Positions 59,601 to 64,000 of a DNA stretch of 64,000 nt are shown piece by piece. Each line of letters opens with the position of its first letter. Position 1 is the first letter of the stretch. This DNA is from Trichoplusia ni. Its lineage: Eukaryota > Arthropoda > Insecta > Lepidoptera > Noctuidae. The notes below the pieces were generated by a model that was given only the letters and a program-made list of their open reading frames with translations, was not told the DNA's origin and did not search any database. The stretch spans positions 7,953,657-8,017,656 of the forward strand of contig NC_039482.1 of assembly GCF_003590095.1 (NCBI RefSeq), written 5' to 3'. The position numbers and the translations under genes are program-made.

Positions 59601-62547
59601 AGGTATGCATTTCTTCTTAATGAGGAGGTAGATTTTATTTAACTAATAACAAAAAGGAACGTTTTCTTAATAAAAACAGAGAACTATAGATTAAGCTAAA
59701 AACAGAGGTATCCTTTATGCAATAATACTTTAGAGAAAGATTTATTGTTTGGACAATCTCCTTTAGTTCCGTTCATCGAAAGGTTATCTGTAAGATCGCT
59801 TTTAGCGATAACCACCCATAGTGGCATGACGTCACGATTTATATTTATTATATCCTTTAACCATGAAGCGTACAAAAAATGCTCTATCTATCTATTTAGC
59901 TTTACTTATTCCGGTTTAAACCGGTCTAACGTTTAAAAACAAAGTCAACAAGATCAAAATGTTGGTATTTATTATAAAATAGCTGTTTACCGCTATTATT
60001 AGCGGCATTAAAAATACATCATAATCTGAAAATGTCCACTGTCTATTATAGGGGTTCATGAGATACAGCCTGATGACAGACAACCGCGGTTCTTTAGAAA
60101 TATAGAGTTCCGATTTACCATTTTGAGTATGAAACTCTAAAAAGCTAAGCTCCACAATATTCTAAATAGGATTATCTGCACACCCTGTACATTTCACCCC
60201 TAGCCAGACAGATTTGTGTCTGTGTGCGTGTTTCACCCCTAGTTCATCTCCCCATAGCTTATAGGGCTAGCAGGGTGATCTGTATGAGCTTAACACGTAT
60301 TATACAACGAAAAATGACGATGAAAATGTAGTTTAAATGAACTTGTGAACGAGTAATGTAGATTTAGATGCTCGAAGGTAGTTTTAGTTTTGGACTTTGG
60401 GTGGTTGTCTGTTATTGAGGAAGAAAATAGAAAAAAATAAAAACGACTGTTAAATAGTACATCCCTAAAAACATTTTTGGTTTTATTGATTCCTATCAAA
60501 CAAGTCTATTAGGGCACAAACACATACACCTATAATTAAAAATAAACAAAATTGAAATGGCTCGATCAGTTCAGGAGCTTTGATGCCTCAGGCAGGCAGA
60601 ATGAAATCGTGATCGTTCAAAAAGTTAAATTGCTACTGTGCTACAGGCTGACTACGCTACGCCACGCATAAATGAATCATTCAAATAGTTGTATGGATAC
60701 ATAATTACAAATTGTCAATTTGTAGAGAAGGTACACAGAAATATTATAGCAGTTTTGGAAGAGACGCTGCTCTACGCCATTTCGGAAACAACAAAATAAT
60801 ATTACTGTGGTAGATGGAAGTTTACCTTAAGTGTCATTTTTAGCCCAAAACATCTAAACCAATTTTTATGAAACATACTTTCTTTCTCTATCCAAAATCT
60901 GCGATATGAATCCACTATATTAGACTGGGCTATTATATGTCTCACAAGAAATATCATTCGGAATCCATTTTACGAAAAAACACATATTTTCAATATCTAA
61001 TATTCCATTAAAAACCAGATTATTATTACGTATATCATATACAATACACATAACCCCTTTATTGATACAAAACGAATATTCCGAACGTCGTTTTGATCTA
61101 GAAAGTTCTATCTCCATATCACATTCGAAACGATTACATGACGTCAATGAATATTCTAGAACACGCTATCATGGCGTTTCGAAACCATAAAGTTTATACC
61201 GTATGGTGTTCTTTTTTATCACGATTTGAAATGGATACAATGTTAGCATAGATGTGAAATGGTATTTTAGAGCTGTCTTGTCGAAGTCTTGTGCGTATAA
61301 CCTTTGTGTTTATATGAATACTTTTGTGTTTTTTTTTCAGTATCTGCTAGGCTGTGTCACAGACTGTCAGGCGGTTTGAAAAGTTTTTTCATACCAGTGT
61401 GTTCATCGACCATACGAAAAGAAGCTGAAATTGTTTTAATGTTGCCATTCTTCAAAACTATACCTACAATTACTTTTCCTTGGGAGAAAACATTATACAA
61501 AGCACATTCTCTTGTTTTTTCTTGGTATTTAAGCCATCACATTGTTCTTTTCTAAATCGTTCATTTAGGCGTAATATATTAACTTTATTATTTATAATGA
61601 AATTGTATATTAATAGTATTAAGGCAGCCTTTGGAGTAAGTGAGGCGTTTTTAAATAGAAATTAGAACACTTTCAGAGACAATAATATTAAGAACAAGTA
61701 TTATATTTAGTGCAATAGTGCACCATCTACCTCTGTACATATTGATAATTTTCCTGGCCATCCAAAGGTTGTCTGGAAGATATCGCTTTTAGCGATAAGG
61801 CCGCCATTGTACCCTAACTTTGTATGTATTAAGAATCACTGCTGTAATTCCATGGTGTACAATAAAGAATATTCTAATCTAATCTAATCTCATCTATATT
61901 TATAAAAAAACATATACTACATTCAAATGATTCTACACGTTACAAAGTTCGAAACATAAAAGGGCACCATTATGTATCAGAAGAACAACTCTCTCAGACA
62001 AGAGAGACAGCCCTATACAGTAGAATAACAGTATCTCTTTCTACAAAACTATGATAGCTACTCAACATTCATACTAAGGGCATAACGCAATAAAATCAAT
62101 ACTTTATAACTGCATTCAAGACTATAACATTGAAACTTGCGATCACCCACCACTTATAATTTTAATAAAGTTAATTTTAAAATGATTGGGTTTTAAAACG
62201 ATACTTTTTTTTCGCTGAATCGCTCTTGTCGATTTAAGTTTAGGCAGCGAATACACACCCATTGACCATTTTTAGCGAATGAAGATGTTCTGTAATACGC
62301 ACATCTTTAGAATTTAGTGCGTGATTAGGTTTGAACCTACACCGCTGATTTTGCCTATCTGTCGTTGGAGTTAGTGCTTGTTATCGCATTTTCGTAAAAA
62401 AATCTATTGTAGGTACGAAAAACTATGTAAGAACTTTCAACGAAGTTTTGCTAGGCTAATTTGGAAATCTGAACCATCCAGGGCGGCACTATAACGCAAA
62501 TAAAAAAGTAGACACGTCGGTCCAGCCGTGTAAATCTATACTCTATA

Positions 62548-62803
62548 TCTATACTAATATAAAAAGTTGAAGAGTTTGTTTGTTTGAAAGCGCTAATCTC
62601 AGAAACTACTGGTCCAAATTGAAAAATTATTTTTGTGTTGAATAGACCATTCATCGAGGAAGGCTTTAGGATATAAACCATCACGCTGCGACTAATAGGA
62701 GCGAAGTTACAATGGAAAATGTGAAAAAAACAGGGCAGGTATAAATCATAACTTATATTATTATCTTCTACCCACGGGGACGAAGTCGCGGGCAACAGCT
62801 AGT
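62548..62803 (+). mobile_element. Short non-autonomous Helitron
   Basis: A|TCTATACTAATATAAAAAGT ... GGGCAACAGCTAG|T, full-length. Confidence 0.78.
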
Positions 62804-63017
62804 AAAATACTAAAAACTGCTACCGATCAGTTGATTCTTAAAGGTAATCGTCTCTCTCGCAAATCTAACCGAAAGTGACGTTAAAATGTTCAATTCATCA
62901 TTCAATCATGAGCTAAAAGACCGATGAAAAATTCCAACGCAGGGGCGTCTGGAATCATGTCCAGAACCCCTGGACCACGGGATCTGTATAACGTCCCGTC
63001 CACCCTGTATAATCCTA

Positions 63018-63125
63018 TAATAATAACTCTCGTGTATTTATCGGAATAGCCCGACTAATTTCAGACTCAACTTGGAGTCCTTAATCACGATCTGACGCGC
63101 GACGAATTGCTTCGCATATAAGAAT
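63018..63125 (-). repeat. Dispersed repeat, family E
   Basis: Reverse copy with TTTATCGGAATAGCCCGACT and AGTCCTTAATCACGATCTGA on the plus strand. Confidence 0.5.
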
Positions 63126-63339
63126 AGATTTCAAGACAAAACCAGTGATTACTAGTGATTGATCACAAAAGCATTATCTCGTATCAAGCAGAGCTATTTC
63201 TAACCTGTGTTACGTAACCGCCCTTACGTTACGTAACCAATTACGAGTACGGTGCCCAAGTATTTAATGAATACGTTAATTTTAATACAATTGAAAAAGT
63301 ATACAATATTTTATATTATATGTGGATGGATAGATGAGC

Positions 63340-63715
63340 CATGAGGAGCTCGTGGCTAAGCTATAACCGCTTAAGTGATACAATCACAGGTTAAGCTATG
63401 CTTGACGCGGTTGGTCTGTAGATGGGGGACCATCTTTGTCATAACGAGTTCCTCCGTGTTTCGGAAGGCTTAAGGTTTACGTTAAATTGTGGGTCCCGGC
63501 TGTTATTCCTACATCTTTGACAGTCGTTACAGGTAGTCAGAAGCTTGAAAAAAAGTCTGACAGCCAGTCTAACCAAGGGGTATCGTGTAGCCCAGGTACC
63601 TGGGTTGAGGAGTTCAGATAGGCAGTCGCTCCTTGTAAAACACTGGTACTTAGCTGAAACCGGTTAGACTGGTAGCCGACCCCAACATTGTTGGGAAAAG
63701 GCTAGGCCAATGATG
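63340..63715 (+). repeat. Dispersed repeat, family G (longest copy)
   Basis: It contains blocks shared with 19,250-19,400 (5' part) and 48,535-48,725 (3' part). It ends ACCCCAACATTGTTGGGAAA, just before a LINE tail. Confidence 0.6.
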
Positions 63716-63724
63716 ATGTGGATG

Positions 63725-63868
63725 GATAGCTATGGGAGAAGAGGACGACCAAGGAAACGATGGATGGATTGTGTAAAAGACGATATGGCTGCAAAGGGTG
63801 CTTCTTGTGAGATGACGTCAGATATAGAGGTATGGAAAAAGAAGACATGTTGCGCTTACCCTGAATAA
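63725..63868 (+). mobile_element. Non-LTR retrotransposon RT ORF C terminus
   Basis: Reads DSYGRRGRPRKRWMDCVKDD then a CCAYPE end and TAA. It is the same family as 9,011-9,150 and is 5'-truncated. Confidence 0.65.
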
Positions 63869-64000
63869 GGATAATCTATCCCAAAATCGTTTTGAAAAAA
63901 CTATTATATAGGTATGTATTTTTTTTTCTATGCACATGAATTTGAAAAGAGTGTCGTGTAGTCAGTAGATTGTTGAGTGGATTCGAAGTTATCACCTTTC

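Larger units (their letters stand above)
54203..64000. other. No exon found: probable SLC6 5' intron or flank, repeat-filled
   Basis: No TM1-type SLC6 exon (WRFP-like block) or other protein-like exon was seen on either strand. Three Helitrons, a G-rich run at 55,095-55,145, a hairpin at 56,603-56,643, two short palindromes and family E and G repeats account for part of it; the remainder is AT-rich and unrecognised. Confidence 0.5.

Overview
The window looks like nuclear DNA of a moth or butterfly (Lepidoptera). It is AT-rich, its genes are split by short GT-AG introns, and it is full of repeats typical of that order: tRNA-derived SINEs, short non-autonomous Helitrons that start TC and end CTAG, and non-LTR retrotransposon tails. 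No prokaryotic features were seen.

Layout. (1) 1-8,052: the first exon of an unrecognised secreted protein (minus, runs off the left edge), then a complete five-exon dolichol-phosphate mannosyltransferase gene (DPM1, minus), head-to-head with a three-exon kappaB-Ras (NKIRAS-like) small-GTPase gene (plus). (2) 8,053-14,370: repeat-rich sequence around a 3.06-kb palindromic hAT-like element with an 8-bp target duplication. (3) 14,374-22,725: a multi-exon minus-strand gene for a type I membrane protein with a signal peptide, Ig-like extracellular exons joined at phase 1, a glycosylated stalk, one membrane span and a tail carrying an ITIM-type (VLYADL) and an ITSM-type (TPYATI) tyrosine motif. 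I do not recognise the family. (4) 23,379-26,001: an apparently intact Mutator-like (MULE) transposon with a FLYWCH-MULE transposase, 392-bp terminal inverted repeats and a 9-bp target duplication. (5) 26,011-32,480: no recognised gene, only repeats. (6) 32,481 to beyond 54,202: a minus-strand SLC6 transporter gene of the orphan/B0AT-like type. Its N-terminal exons were not found and probably lie past the right edge; it has two candidate alternative last exons. Two tandem, intact, secreted carboxylesterase genes (plus strand) lie inside one SLC6 intron. (7) 54,203-64,000: repeats only, probably SLC6 5' intron or flank.

The genes do not form a functional cluster. The clearest relationships are the divergent DPM1/kappaB-Ras pair, the esterase pair duplicated inside a host intron, and the nested mobile elements. 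Exon joins were read by eye from splice consensus and phase. Two joins in the Ig-like receptor remain unresolved and are flagged.
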